A DNA stretch of 64,000 nt from Micromonospora pisi (GTDB lineage: Bacteria; Actinomycetota; Actinomycetes; Mycobacteriales; Micromonosporaceae). The number at the start of each line of letters is the position of its first letter. Position 1 is the first letter of the stretch. Of this stretch, positions 53,745-62,852 are shown in pieces. The notes beneath the pieces were generated by a model. That model worked only from the letters and a program-made list of their open reading frames with translations, was not told the DNA's origin and did no database searches. Position numbers and translations under genes: made by a program. The DNA lies in contig NZ_RBKT01000001.1 of the NCBI RefSeq assembly GCF_003633685.1, forward strand, positions 496,001 to 560,000. Direction: 5' to 3'.

Positions 53745-55232
53745 ATGCACCCGATCACCCGCTGGGCGCGCACCGCCCTGGCGTCCCTGCTGCTCGTCGC
53801 AGCCGGGATCGCCGGCGCCCCCGGCCCGGCCGCGACGGCGTCACCGCGGACCGCCGCGGAGCCGACGGCGGCGGCACTTGCCGCGCCCGCGCAGAACGTC
53901 CACATCTTCTACTACTCCTGGTACGGCAGCCCAGCCGTCAACGGCAGCTACCGACACTGGCAGCAGGGCGACCACACCCCGCCGCAGGACGTCGGCGCCA
54001 ACTTCTACCCGACCCTGGGCGCGTACGACTCAGGCGACGTCAACACGATCAACCAGCACATGGCCTGGATCAGCCAGGCCGGTGTGGGGACCATCGTCTA
54101 CAGCTGGTGGGGGCAGGGGTCGTACGAGGACAACCTGACCGCGCGGGTGCTCACCGCCGCCGCCCAGTACGGCCTCAAGGTCGCCTGGCACCTGGAGCCG
54201 TACACCGGACGGACGGCGGCCAGCACCGTCGCCGACATCAACTACATCAACTCCCGGTACGGCTCCAGCCCGGCCTTCTACCGGGACGCCGCGAACGGCA
54301 ACCGGCCGGCGTTCTACGTCTTCGAGAGCCTACGGATCACCGACTGGTCCGCGCTGGCCCAGGTACGGGCGAACAACATCGTGCTCGCCCAGACCACCGA
54401 CACCTCGAAGGTGGCGAACTTCGGCGGGATGTACACCTACGACGGCATCGCCGGGGCGACCGCGCCGGGCTGGGCGAACGCGGCGGCGTACTGCGAGGCG
54501 AACGGGTTGGTCTGGGCGCCCTCGGTGGCCCCCGGATATCTCGACGACCGGGCCGTGCCCGGCAACACCACACCGACCCTGGACCGGGACAACGGCGCCG
54601 CGTACGACCGGCAGTGGAGCAACGCGCTCGGTACGCCGACCCGCCCCGACTGGGTGTCGATCACGTCGTTCAACGAGTGGCACGAGGGTTCGACCATCGA
54701 ACCGGCGAGCGCCAACCCGCCGGCCGGGCACGGCTATCTGACCTACTCCGGCGCGTACGGGCGGACCGGGGTGTCGGCGGAGACGGCGTACCTGGACCGG
54801 ACCCGGTACTGGGTCGAGCAGTTCAACCCGGCCGCGCCGACCAGCCCGGTGATCAGCCTGCGGGCTCGGGTGAACACCTCGTACGTCGCCGCCGACAACG
54901 CCGGCGCCGCACCCCTGATCGCCAACCGGACCGCCGTCGGCCCCTGGGAACAGTTCGACCGCCTCGACGCAGGCAACGGCACCATCGCCCTGCGCGCCAA
55001 GGCCAACGGACTGATCGTCACCGCGAACGGCGGCACGGCACCGCTGATCGCCGACAAGACCACCATCGGCACCTGGGAAACATTTCAAATCGTCAACAAT
55101 ACCGACGGCAGTGTCAGCCTCCGCGCCACCGCCAACAACATGTACGTCGCCGCCGAAGGCGCCGGCGCCCAACCCCTGATCGCCAACCGCGCCGCCATCG
55201 GCGCCTGGGAACGGTTCGACCTCATCACCTAG
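53745..55232 (+). CDS. Secreted GH99-type endo-alpha-mannosidase/mannanase with beta-trefoil
   Basis: The 495-residue protein has a signal peptide (MHPITRWARTALASLLLVAAGIAG...). A GH99-like TIM-barrel domain spans about 48-365: VHIFYYSWYGSP, the long helix DVNTINQHMAWISQAGVGTIVYSWWG, WHLEPYTGR with the Glu of the family EPY motif, NGNRPAFYVFES, and ITSFNEWHEGSTIEPA carrying the second acidic region. GH99 enzymes cleave inside alpha-mannosyl chains (eukaryotic endo-alpha-mannosidase, bacterial alpha-1,2-mannanase of yeast mannan). A fascin-like beta-trefoil at about 372-495 probably binds polysaccharide. GGAGG precedes the ATG. It is the last gene of the secreted run. Yeast-type mannan or another alpha-mannoside is the likely target; this is inferred from family. 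Confidence 0.88.
   Translation: MHPITRWARTALASLLLVAAGIAGAPGPAATASPRTAAEPTAAALAAPAQNVHIFYYSWYGSPAVNGSYRHWQQGDHTPPQDVGANFYPTLGAYDSGDVNTINQHMAWISQAGVGTIVYSWWGQGSYEDNLTARVLTAAAQYGLKVAWHLEPYTGRTAASTVADINYINSRYGSSPAFYRDAANGNRPAFYVFESLRITDWSALAQVRANNIVLAQTTDTSKVANFGGMYTYDGIAGATAPGWANAAAYCEANGLVWAPSVAPGYLDDRAVPGNTTPTLDRDNGAAYDRQWSNALGTPTRPDWVSITSFNEWHEGSTIEPASANPPAGHGYLTYSGAYGRTGVSAETAYLDRTRYWVEQFNPAAPTSPVISLRARVNTSYVAADNAGAAPLIANRTAVGPWEQFDRLDAGNGTIALRAKANGLIVTANGGTAPLIADKTTIGTWETFQIVNNTDGSVSLRATANNMYVAAEGAGAQPLIANRAAIGAWERFDLIT
54848..55227 (+). repeat. Near-identical beta-trefoil coding repeat, copy 2
   Basis: This is the partner of the copy at 53281-53660. It encodes the C-terminal trefoil of the GH99 protein. 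Differences cluster around 55015-55092, where copy 1 reads VSASGG and copy 2 VTANGG. Confidence 0.85.
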
Positions 55233-55285
55233 CTGACCTGCGTCAACCGTGACTCGTGCGGGCCAGCCGACCCCGCGCGCCGCTG

Positions 55286-55319
55286 CCGCCGCGATGAGGC
55301 CGACGCCTTGTCGCGGCGG
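55286..55319 (+). terminator. Hairpin after GH99 gene
   Basis: CCGCCGCGA and TCGCGGCGG pair around an inner AGGC/GCCT stem with a CGAC loop, about 50 bp after the GH99 stop. It likely ends the secreted-protein transcript. Confidence 0.6.
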
Positions 55320-55421
55320 TGGCGTATTCTCGATCGCCGGACCGTACGGGTATCGCCGATGCCGCGGATTCCGGGACCGACGGATGAGGCGCCGACGGCT
55401 GGAACAGGAGACGATAAGCGG

Positions 55422-55688
55422 ATGAAGGTCCTATTCCTTGGCGGTCCGTGGCACGACCAACGCCATGAGGTAACACCCGCTCGCGCAGTGGCTGCGGCTC
55501 GTTCGCTGCCGATGTACCTGAAAGTGCCGGTTACGGCGACCGAGGGCGGCGAGTCCGCCGACCCGACCTCGACCCTCCCTCGGCAGTCCGGCGGTCACGT
55601 GACCTACACCCGCCGGTTCGCCCGTGGTGGCGGCGAGCGCCTGCCGGTATACGTCGCACCGGATTACGACGGGCCGCCCCGGGCCTGA
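55422..55688 (+). CDS. Small protein of unknown function
   Basis: The 88-residue protein starts MKVLFLGGPWHDQRHEV, resembling the N-terminal strand-turn of short hypothetical proteins that begin with a GGP-x-D/H-G/Q-x motif and are often near phage or mobile genes. The rest is polar with a Tyr-rich end (VTYTRRFARGGGERLPVYVAPDY). I do not recognise a function. AGGAG lies 11 bases before the ATG, a little far. The reading frame is open upstream, so a longer start is possible. No mobile element was seen nearby. Confidence 0.55.
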   Translation: MKVLFLGGPWHDQRHEVTPARAVAAARSLPMYLKVPVTATEGGESADPTSTLPRQSGGHVTYTRRFARGGGERLPVYVAPDYDGPPRA

Positions 55689-55845
55689 GGCCTCGGCGGT
55701 CGCGCGGGGCGGCGGGAAATCGCCCCGCGCCATCCGATCCTGACGGCACTCTCCCCCGGTGCCGGACCAGGGCCCAGCGGTCCTCGCCGCTGGTCACCTC
55801 TTCCCCTCGTGCTCCGGCCGGCGCCGGACCGCGCCCTGAAAGGGT

Positions 55846-55913
55846 GCGGTCAGCGCCGGCCGCGGCTTTCCAGCCGGCTGCGGTCAGCGCCGGCCGCGGC
55901 TCCCCAGCCGACT
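55846..55913. repeat. 34-bp tandem duplication across the helicase stop codon
   Basis: GCGGTCAGCGCCGGCCGCGG recurs at 55846 and 55880 (period 34, last third diverged). The second copy holds the helicase C-terminus and its stop (complement of TCA at 55884); the first lies just past it on the minus strand. This is a recent slippage-type duplication. Confidence 0.8.
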
Positions 55914-57491
55914 GCCGGCCGAGAACGCGGCGGCACTGCGTGCCGGGTTTGAGGTCTCTTGAGGGGTTCGTCCCGATTCAGACTGTTCAGAGCCCGTTTG
56001 GCTGGTCCCGCGGCGTGCCGAACGGTGCCGCCCCGAACCGCCACGAGCGGTGCCGTCGCGACCCGACTCCCCACGTCCGGCGCCCTCACGACCAGCACCG
56101 GCACGCACCGAGCCATCGTGGCCCGCCCCGGCCCGGCCGGCGCCCGCACGACCCGACCCGCCACGGCCCGAGCCGTCGCGACCCGAGCCGCCACGACCAG
56201 AGCCGTCGCGTCCCGACCATGCGCTCTCGGCGGAGCCCGCACGACCGGAGGCATCGCCGCTGGCGGCCGACCGGACCGGCGGGGCGGTGAACCTGCGCTC
56301 GCCCGGGGCGAGTTCCGCCAGCAGCGCGTGACCAGGCCGCAGGGGGGTGATGGTCGGCTTGATGCCCGCCTGCCGGGTCAGGTCCCGGACGTCGGCAACC
56401 TGGTCGTCGGTCATCAGGGTGACCACGGTGCCACTGGCCCCGGCGCGGGCCGTCCGGCCCGACCGGTGCAGATAGGCCTTGTGCTCGGCCGGCGGGTCGG
56501 CGTGGATCACCAGGGTCACGTCGTCGACGTGGATGCCACGCGCCGCGATGTCGGTGGCGACGAGCGTACGGGCGTCGCCGGTGGAGAACGCGGCCAGATT
56601 CCGGGTGCGGGCGTTCTGCGCCAGGTTGCCGTGCAGCTCCACGGCGGGGATGCCCGAGGCGACCAGTTGGCTCGTCAGCCGCTTGGCCCCCCGCTTGGTA
56701 CGGGTGAAGACGAGCGTGCGGCCGGGGGCGGCGGCGAGGTCGATCAGCACCGGCAGCCGGTCGTCGTGGCGTACCTGGAGCACGTGGTGGGTCATCGCCG
56801 CGACCGGGGAGGTCGCCGAGTCGACGCTGTGCGTGACCGGACTGCTGAGGTAGCGCCGGACCAGGACGTCGACACCGGCGTCCAGGGTCGCCGAGAAGAG
56901 CAGCCGCTGGGTGCCGGCCGGCGTACGGTCGAGCAGCCGGCGTACCACCGGCAGGAAGCCGAGGTCGGCCATGTGGTCAGCCTCGTCGAGCACGGTGATC
57001 TCGACCGCGTCAAGGCTCGCCTGACCGGTCGAGACGTGGTCGGCCAGGCGCCCCGGGCAGGCGATCATGATGTCGACACCGGCCCGCAGGGCGGTCACCT
57101 GGGGCCGTGCGCTCACCCCGCCGAAGACGGTCTGGGTGCGCAGTGAGAGCGCCTCGGCCAGCGGCGCGATCGTCGCCTCGATCTGGGTGGCCAGTTCCCG
57201 GGTGGGGGCCAGGATCAACGATCGCGGTCGGCCGGGGCGCCGGGGCGTCTTCGACGCGGCGAGCCGGGCGAGGACCGGGATGGCGAAGGCGTAGGTCTTG
57301 CCGGAACCGGTCCTGCCCCGACCAAGCACGTCCCGACCGGCGAGTGCGTCCGGCAGGGTCGCGGCCTGGATCGGGAACGGGGCGGTGATGCCCGCCCGGC
57401 CGAGCGCGGCGACGAGTGGGCCGGGCACGCCGAGTTCGGCGAAGGAGGTTACCGGGGTATCGAGCGTCTTACTGGGGCGGCGTGCCGCCAT
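55884..57491 (-). CDS. DEAD-box RNA helicase with RG-rich C-terminal tail
   Basis: The 535-residue protein unwinds RNA using ATP. Helicase motifs in order: a Q-motif region (SFAELGVPGPLVAAL, then PFPIQAATLP), Walker A GRTGSGKT, PTRELA, the DEAD variant VLDEADHM, SAT in LLFSATLD, VFTRTKRGAKRL, TDIAARGIHVDDV and HRSGRTARAG. After about residue 425 the protein turns into a disordered tail made of repeated Gly, Ser and Arg (GSGRGGSGRDG, GAGRAGAGHDG), ending SRLGSRGRR. Such RGG-like tails bind RNA and, in other helicases, promote condensates. ATG 57491 follows GGAG at seven bases. RNA remodelling in ribosome assembly or cold stress is the usual role. Confidence 0.9.
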   Translation of the reverse strand: MAARRPSKTLDTPVTSFAELGVPGPLVAALGRAGITAPFPIQAATLPDALAGRDVLGRGRTGSGKTYAFAIPVLARLAASKTPRRPGRPRSLILAPTRELATQIEATIAPLAEALSLRTQTVFGGVSARPQVTALRAGVDIMIACPGRLADHVSTGQASLDAVEITVLDEADHMADLGFLPVVRRLLDRTPAGTQRLLFSATLDAGVDVLVRRYLSSPVTHSVDSATSPVAAMTHHVLQVRHDDRLPVLIDLAAAPGRTLVFTRTKRGAKRLTSQLVASGIPAVELHGNLAQNARTRNLAAFSTGDARTLVATDIAARGIHVDDVTLVIHADPPAEHKAYLHRSGRTARAGASGTVVTLMTDDQVADVRDLTRQAGIKPTITPLRPGHALLAELAPGERRFTAPPVRSAASGDASGRAGSAESAWSGRDGSGRGGSGRDGSGRGGSGRAGAGRAGAGHDGSVRAGAGREGAGRGESGRDGTARGGSGRHRSARRGTSQTGSEQSESGRTPQETSNPARSAAAFSAGSRLGSRGRR

Positions 57492-57823
57492 GGAGTGTCT
57501 CCGAACGTGGAAGGAATCGCCCTGCACGGCGCTGACCGTGCGGTCGCGGCGCGTGATGGTCGACATCAGGCAGGTCGCGGTGATGACCGGCGGGCTGCAC
57601 TCGCCACTCTACCCGCTGTCGAAGAGCGGACACCGACCGTACGCCGAAGTCGTGTCGGGGTGGCGGGGTACGCTCAGGCTGCGATCGGATGACGACTTCC
57701 GGCGATCGACCGGATCCACTCCCGCTCGCTTCTCCACCCCGCTCTCGTACCATCCCGTTCGTTTCCCGGCCGGCCCGCGTCCGCCAGCGGGCGAGCCGCG
57801 CGTCAGCGCAAGCATTGGAGCAG
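57492..57823. other. 332-bp divergent intergenic region
   Basis: This lies between the helicase start and a possible small gene. I see no convincing gene; one frame continuous with the small gene could start as early as 57689. It likely holds the helicase promoter. Confidence 0.4.
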
Positions 57824-58003
57824 ATGTTGACCGGTGTGACCCTGCATGACCCGAACCCGTTCGGCGACCAGCCGGAGGGTGACCCGACGGTCGACGACCG
57901 ACCCACCGTCGACGTGAGTTCGGACGCGATGACCAAGTTGCGCAGCCCGTTCGAGGTCAGCTCGGACGCCCCGGGGCACGGCGACCGTGCCGAGCGGCGC
58001 TGA
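57824..58003 (+). CDS. Possible small protein of unknown function
   Basis: A 59-residue frame starting MLTGVTLHDPNPFGDQ is acidic and polar, with two similar pieces (VDVSSDAMTKLRSPF and FEVSSDAPGHG). GGAG lies only three bases before the ATG. It might be a real small actinobacterial protein or the end of a longer frame starting at 57689. There is no recognisable domain. Confidence 0.35.
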   Translation: MLTGVTLHDPNPFGDQPEGDPTVDDRPTVDVSSDAMTKLRSPFEVSSDAPGHGDRAERR

Positions 58004-58051
58004 TCGCCACTCCGGAGTCCATCGCCACCGGCCGCGGCCCGCGCGGGACCG

Positions 58052-58384
58052 CTAGCCGGTGTGCTGCCGGTCGACCCGCCGCCGCTCGGTCTGGGCCACG
58101 GCGGGCCGACCACCGATGATGCCGTGCCGCCGGGCGAGGTGGCCCAGATAGGTGATCGCGCCGAGCAGGATTCCGATGTCGTCCAGGTAGATCGGATCCG
58201 GCAGCACGTCCACGGGCGATATTCCGTAGATCACCGCGGCCCAGAACGCGGCCTTGCCGGAGAACGGCATCTTGGCACTGCGGATCAGAGACCTCATCCT
58301 GAGCAGCCTGATCACCAGCACGACGGCGACGACGAGCGTCACCGCGGCCAGCACCACCAGCACCACGACCATCCACGAGTCCAT
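58052..58384 (-). CDS. YkvA/DUF1232 membrane protein
   Basis: The 110-residue protein begins with one hydrophobic helix (MVVVLVVLAAVTLVVAVVLVI) and carries the DUF1232 core: KAAFWAAVIYGISPVDVLPDPIYLDDIGILLGAITYLG, with the typical SPxDxxPD-x-x-x-x-x-D pattern. The family is widespread and of unknown function, membrane-associated by its helix. AGGAGG lies four bases before the ATG. It converges on the preceding small frame and stands 210 bp from the APC transporter stop, apparently monocistronic. Confidence 0.87.
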   Translation of the reverse strand: MDSWMVVVLVVLAAVTLVVAVVLVIRLLRMRSLIRSAKMPFSGKAAFWAAVIYGISPVDVLPDPIYLDDIGILLGAITYLGHLARRHGIIGGRPAVAQTERRRVDRQHTG

Positions 58385-58594
58385 GTGTCCTCCTGACGCA
58401 CCGGTGACAGGTGGTCCCGCGCCCGGTCGGGCGACCGCCTGTGGAGCGTAGGTTACGTGCCCCGACCGCTTGATCCTTATGCGCTCGAACCACCATGAGC
58501 CGAACGCGCTCGGACCACCATGTCCCCGGTTCCGCTCGGCGCGTTCGCAAGTGGACGGGATCGCCCCGGACCCCGGCACCCGCACCGTCGGGGA

Positions 58595-60538
58595 TCAGCC
58601 GACGTGCACCCGTGGTCGCCGACGCCGGTCCGGTTCGGCCTGGCGGAGCACCTCACGGGTGAGCGGGGCGACCTCACCGTCGCCGAAGAACAGGTAACGC
58701 AGCAGGTAGAACAGCGGATTTCCCTCGGTCCAGGCAAAGTAGATGTGCGGCAGTTCCCCGGTCGTGTCACGTACGTGCAGCAGGAAACCGGCGATCGCGT
58801 TGGCAATGCTGGCACCTTCGACCCGAAGGATCCGGTAGCCGAACCGTTCCTCGCCGGTGACGATCAGCTCGGACTCGAACTCGGACGGGTCCCGGACCGT
58901 CACCTCGAGGAAGAGCACCGGGTCCTCGGCCGGGATGTGGCTGTCGGCGCGTTCCTCGGCCTCCTTCTCCCGGTACTCGGTCTCGTCGCGCTCGTTCGGC
59001 TCGTTGGCGATGATGTGGATCTCGCCCCGTGCGGCCACGTCGGCGATGAACCGTTGGGCCTCCGGGTCGAGAACCACACCGGTGACCCGCAGTTCGGTTG
59101 CCCGGAACACCCGGGACAGGATGGAGGTGGCGATGATCGCGGCGATGAACAGTGACGCGATCCGGACGCCGTCCGGGCGCTCGATCACGTTCGCCACGGT
59201 GGTGTAACCGAGCACCAGGGTGATCACCGCGAACGCGACCATCGACGTACGCCGTCGGCGCCGCCGGGCGGAAAGGGTCACCGCGAGGGCGGCCGAGGTG
59301 ATCAACACGAGCACACCGGTGGCGTACGCGCCACCCTGGGCGGTGACGTCCGCGCGGAAGACCACGGTGATCAGGAACGCGATGAGGGTGAAGACCAGGA
59401 CCAGTGGCCGGATCGCCCGGCTCCAGTTCGGCGCCATGCCGTACCTGGGCAGATACCTGGGTACGAGATTGAGCAGGCCGGCCATGGCCGACGCGCCGGC
59501 GAACCAGAGGATCAGCACGGTGCTGATGTCGTAGACGGTGCCGAAGAGGTTGCCGAGATAGGTGTGGGCGAGGAAGGCCAGTGCGCGACCGTTCGCCTGC
59601 CCCCCGGCCTCGAACTCGTGCTGGGGGATGAGGACGGTGGTGACGAAGCTGCTGGTGATGAGGAAGATGCTCATGATGATGGCCGCCGTGGTGAGCAGCC
59701 GGTGCGCACCACGGATCCGTCCCTCGGGCCGACGCGGCAGGTCGTCGGGACGGCCCTTGATCAGTGGCATGACGGCCACCCCGGTCTCGAAGCCGGAGAG
59801 ACCCAGGGCCAGCCGGGGGAAGACCAGCAGGGCCACCACCAGGATGCCGAGCAGGTCCGGATGCTCGTTGAAGAGCAGGCGCCGCCACTGCGAGACGAGT
59901 TCCGGATGCTCCAGCAGATGCCGGAAGGACACGATCATGACGATCAGGTTGAGCAGCAGGTAGACGCCGACCAGCACCACCGCGATACCGATGGCCTCCT
60001 TGAAGCCCTTGAGGAAGACCGCGCCGAGGAGCGCGACCAGCACCAGCGTCAGTTCGACCTGGAGCCCGGCCAGCCCTTCCGGCAGGTACGGGTTCTCCAT
60101 GATGTGCGCGCTGGCGTCGGCGGCGGAGAGGGTGATGGTGATGATGAAGTCGGTGGCGGCGAACCCGAGCAACGCCAGGACCAGCAGCTTGCCGTTCCAA
60201 CGCGGCAGCAGCCGCTCCAGCATGGCGATCGACCCCTGGCCGTGCGGGCTCTCCCGGGCCACCCGCCGGTAGACCGGCAACGCGCCGAGCAGCGTCAACG
60301 CGACCAGGACCAGGGTGGCGATCGGGGAGATCACTCCTGCGGCGAGGGCGGCGATGCCGGGCTGGTAGCCGAGGGTGGAGAAGTAGTCCAGGCCGGTCAG
60401 GCACATGACCCGCCACCATGGCCGTTGGTGCTCGGTGCTCTCGGTGGTGTACGGACCGCTCGCCCGGCCCGGTTCGAGGCCGTGCAGGAGCCAGCGTCGG
60501 ACCCGACCTGCGGGCTCCGCCGCCGGCCGCTCCCCCAT
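58595..60538 (-). CDS. APC-superfamily amino acid/polyamine permease with C-terminal soluble domain
   Basis: The 647-residue protein has about twelve hydrophobic helices after a polar start of about 40 residues. The first helix region reads [20 protein letters not shown], the APC substrate-site loop, and [21 protein letters not shown] is the helix-six-type unwound Gly segment. Charged loops such as [19 protein letters not shown] and [12 protein letters not shown] mark the cytosolic side. The last 170 residues form a soluble domain ([38 protein letters not shown]), typical of a large actinobacterial subgroup. The substrate is unknown. ATG 60538 is chosen; GTG 60553 would add five residues. Confidence 0.85.
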   Translation of the reverse strand: MGERPAAEPAGRVRRWLLHGLEPGRASGPYTTESTEHQRPWWRVMCLTGLDYFSTLGYQPGIAALAAGVISPIATLVLVALTLLGALPVYRRVARESPHGQGSIAMLERLLPRWNGKLLVLALLGFAATDFIITITLSAADASAHIMENPYLPEGLAGLQVELTLVLVALLGAVFLKGFKEAIGIAVVLVGVYLLLNLIVMIVSFRHLLEHPELVSQWRRLLFNEHPDLLGILVVALLVFPRLALGLSGFETGVAVMPLIKGRPDDLPRRPEGRIRGAHRLLTTAAIIMSIFLITSSFVTTVLIPQHEFEAGGQANGRALAFLAHTYLGNLFGTVYDISTVLILWFAGASAMAGLLNLVPRYLPRYGMAPNWSRAIRPLVLVFTLIAFLITVVFRADVTAQGGAYATGVLVLITSAALAVTLSARRRRRRTSMVAFAVITLVLGYTTVANVIERPDGVRIASLFIAAIIATSILSRVFRATELRVTGVVLDPEAQRFIADVAARGEIHIIANEPNERDETEYREKEAEERADSHIPAEDPVLFLEVTVRDPSEFESELIVTGEERFGYRILRVEGASIANAIAGFLLHVRDTTGELPHIYFAWTEGNPLFYLLRYLFFGDGEVAPLTREVLRQAEPDRRRRPRVHVG

Positions 60539-60759
60539 TGCCTGACCTGCCACGTCGCTGCCCCCGCCCGCCGGTACCCGCCATCGCCGCGACCAAACCT
60601 GCTGGTCGCCGCGCCTGTCCGACCGGCGCCCCGCCGACTCGCGCCCGCCCGACCGGGCAACCGGCCAGTTCCGGCATGACCGGTGCCGGAGTGGGCAATC
60701 ACCGTTACCGCACCGACCCGTCAACGAGGTGAGCCGATGACCGGCAGCGAGGTGATTCG

Positions 60760-61161
60760 ATGACCGCGAAGAAGCCGTCCGCGAAGGGCACCGAGGCGGG
60801 CAACGCCGGCCAGGGCGGGCCGGAATCGGTCGGACCGTGGGGTACGACCCGCGGCCTCGACCAGGACGCCCCCTGGGGAGTCGAGGAGGACTCGCCGCTG
60901 GACGAGGGGTCCGAGCCGACCGCCGTCGCCGAAGGCCGGCGTGGCGAGCGGCGGGCCGCTCCGTCGGCTGCCGCCGGCGAGGACGGCCTCGGCACGGTCG
61001 AGCCGACCCGCTTTCCCGAGGCGGGTCCGGGGCTGACCCCGAACGCGCCCGGGCACCATCCGTTTCCGAACGACAGTTCGACCGGCTCGCTGTCGGACAA
61101 CCCGCTCGAGGAGGAGACCGGCATGCGTCCGGAGGGCGTGTCCCGCCGCGAAGGCCACTGA
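60760..61161 (+). CDS. Disordered hydrophilic protein of unknown function
   Basis: The 133-residue protein is rich in Gly, Glu, Pro and Ser with no hydrophobic core: [58 protein letters not shown]. It is probably intrinsically disordered. GAGGTG precedes the ATG at about five bases. I do not recognise the family; similar short acidic proteins are common in actinomycetes. It is divergent from the APC permease across 221 bp and converges on the condensation-domain gene. Confidence 0.6.
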   Translation: MTAKKPSAKGTEAGNAGQGGPESVGPWGTTRGLDQDAPWGVEEDSPLDEGSEPTAVAEGRRGERRAAPSAAAGEDGLGTVEPTRFPEAGPGLTPNAPGHHPFPNDSSTGSLSDNPLEEETGMRPEGVSRREGH

Positions 61162-61210
61162 CCGGGTCGACCGTCGGGCCCACCCGTCCGTTGCCGGTCT
61201 TTCCCGTCGG

Positions 61211-62665
61211 CTAACGCCAGGGCCAGGGCAGGTTCCCGAAGGCCGCGTCGACCAGAAGCCGTTCGAGGTCGCGCAGGAACCGCTCGATCGCGTCCGGTGG
61301 CAGGTGGGCGGTGTCCGCGGTGAGCGCCAGCCCGACCCCGCCGGGCCGGTCGATGACCTCGATCCGGGTACGCCAGGTGAAGGTGTCGAGCCCATGGGTC
61401 CAGGTGCAGGACGAGTCCGCCATCGCCGCCCGTACCTCGCTCTCCTCGGTCGCGCGGCCGAACAGGTCGACGTCGGTGGAGAGCCGGATGTCGTTCAGGT
61501 AGAGATGCGGGCTCACCCCCTCGGCGTACGGGTGCCCACGGGCCCGCAGCGCCTGCCTGACCCAGGTGGGGTCGTAGTACGCGTGCCGGTAGGCGGCGAG
61601 CGCGGCCCGCCAGACCCGCGGCAGCAGGTCCGCGAAGTCGGGGCGGTCGGCCAACTCCACCACGACCAGTCCGAGCTGGTTGAGCTTGGCGACCGCGTCG
61701 CGGTAACCGTCCCGGGACCGGTTGCTCGCCATGCTGTGGACGCCGACCACCTCGTTGCCGGACCAGTGCGCGGCCACCACGGCGGCCGCCGCCACCAGAA
61801 CGGTGGAACTGGTCACCCGGTGCCGTGCGGCGATCAGTCGGATGGCGGTGTCGGCCGAGGTGGAGGTCAGCACCGCCCGGCGGAACCGGGGTGTCAACGC
61901 CGGGCCGAGCCGGGGCAGGGTGTCGACGGGCAGTCGGTCGAAACTGCGTACCCAGTGGCCGACCGCGCGTTCGGCCTGACGGCGCTCCTCCCCGTTCTGC
62001 TCGCGCCGGGCGACGTCGACCGACTGGAGGCCGGCGGGTGCGGCGATCGATCCCCGCAGCAACAGCAGCCGCAGGTCCCGGAGCAGGATCTCGATCGCGT
62101 GGAAGTCGACCGTGGTGTGGCTGAAGACGACCGCGATCTGACGGACCTCTCCCGCGACCAGGATCAGCCCGACCCGCTGCGGCCACTCGTGGGCGTGGTC
62201 GAACTGCCGGTCGGCCAGTCGTTCGGCGACCGTCCGGGCGAGTGCGGCACCGTCGTCGTCGCCGATCGCGACTAACGCGGCCGGGTCGGCCCGGACCAGG
62301 AGCACGGGCAGCCCACCTCGGTCGGCGACGACCTGGCACCGTTCACCGTCGACCACCGGCATCCGGGTACGCAACGAGCTGTGTCGGCCGATCAACGTGG
62401 CGAGTGCCCGCGAGACCGTGTCCGGGTCGCGGCCGGCTCGACGGGGTACCGCCAGGGTCCGGCGCAGGCTGATCATCACGTACCCCGGTCCATGTCGTTC
62501 GATGGCGTTCCACAACGCGCGCTGGCCCCAGGTCAGGGGTGCGACCGGTTGCCCTTCGCCGACAAAGTCCACGACCGTCCATTCGGTCGCGGCTCCGGCG
62601 ATGGTGACCGCGGAGGCGGCCGGCTCGGCCGGCGGTGGTGCGGCACTGCCCGCGCGGATCACCAC
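61211..62665 (-). CDS. Free-standing condensation-domain-like protein with altered active site
   Basis: The protein of about 484 residues covers one whole condensation-type fold. After a variable N-terminus comes APLTWGQRALWNAIERHG (the C1-like start), then ATLIGRHSSLRTRM, QIAVVFSHTTVDFHAIEILLRDL at the active-site position, VTSSTVLVAAAAVVAAHWSG and late segments such as GVSPHLYLNDIRLST. Normal NRPS condensation domains have HHxxxDG; here it reads SHTTVDF, keeping the second (catalytic) His and the Asp but losing the first His and the Gly. No adenylation or carrier domain is attached. GTG 62665 has GGAG at seven bases; an ATG at 62773 would add 36 residues with a poor ribosome site. It may be an acyltransferase-like or inactive relative. 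Confidence 0.8.
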   Translation of the reverse strand: MVIRAGSAAPPPAEPAASAVTIAGAATEWTVVDFVGEGQPVAPLTWGQRALWNAIERHGPGYVMISLRRTLAVPRRAGRDPDTVSRALATLIGRHSSLRTRMPVVDGERCQVVADRGGLPVLLVRADPAALVAIGDDDGAALARTVAERLADRQFDHAHEWPQRVGLILVAGEVRQIAVVFSHTTVDFHAIEILLRDLRLLLLRGSIAAPAGLQSVDVARREQNGEERRQAERAVGHWVRSFDRLPVDTLPRLGPALTPRFRRAVLTSTSADTAIRLIAARHRVTSSTVLVAAAAVVAAHWSGNEVVGVHSMASNRSRDGYRDAVAKLNQLGLVVVELADRPDFADLLPRVWRAALAAYRHAYYDPTWVRQALRARGHPYAEGVSPHLYLNDIRLSTDVDLFGRATEESEVRAAMADSSCTWTHGLDTFTWRTRIEVIDRPGGVGLALTADTAHLPPDAIERFLRDLERLLVDAAFGNLPWPWR

Positions 62666-62852
62666 AGTCTGTCTCCGCTCCCCGGGCCGGCGGCACGGCC
62701 GCCGATCCACCCGACTCGATGCGACCAGTATCCGGGGCTCGGTAAGGGCCACGAACTCCTCGAGAAAGCGCATTCCTGTACCCGATCGGCCGATCCCGCG
62801 CGACGTACGCTGCGCGCGGTGAACTGTCGGACCGGTCTGGCATCCTCGGGCG

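Noticed and set aside
53281-55227. The two 380-bp repeats as an insertion element
   Set aside because: Both copies are in-frame protein domains ending at stop codons, with no terminal inverted repeats or transposase; domain duplication explains them.
55422-55688. Prophage or mobile-element remnant suggested by the GGPWHDQ small protein
   Set aside because: No integrase, transposase, attachment repeats or phage structural gene is visible on either side.
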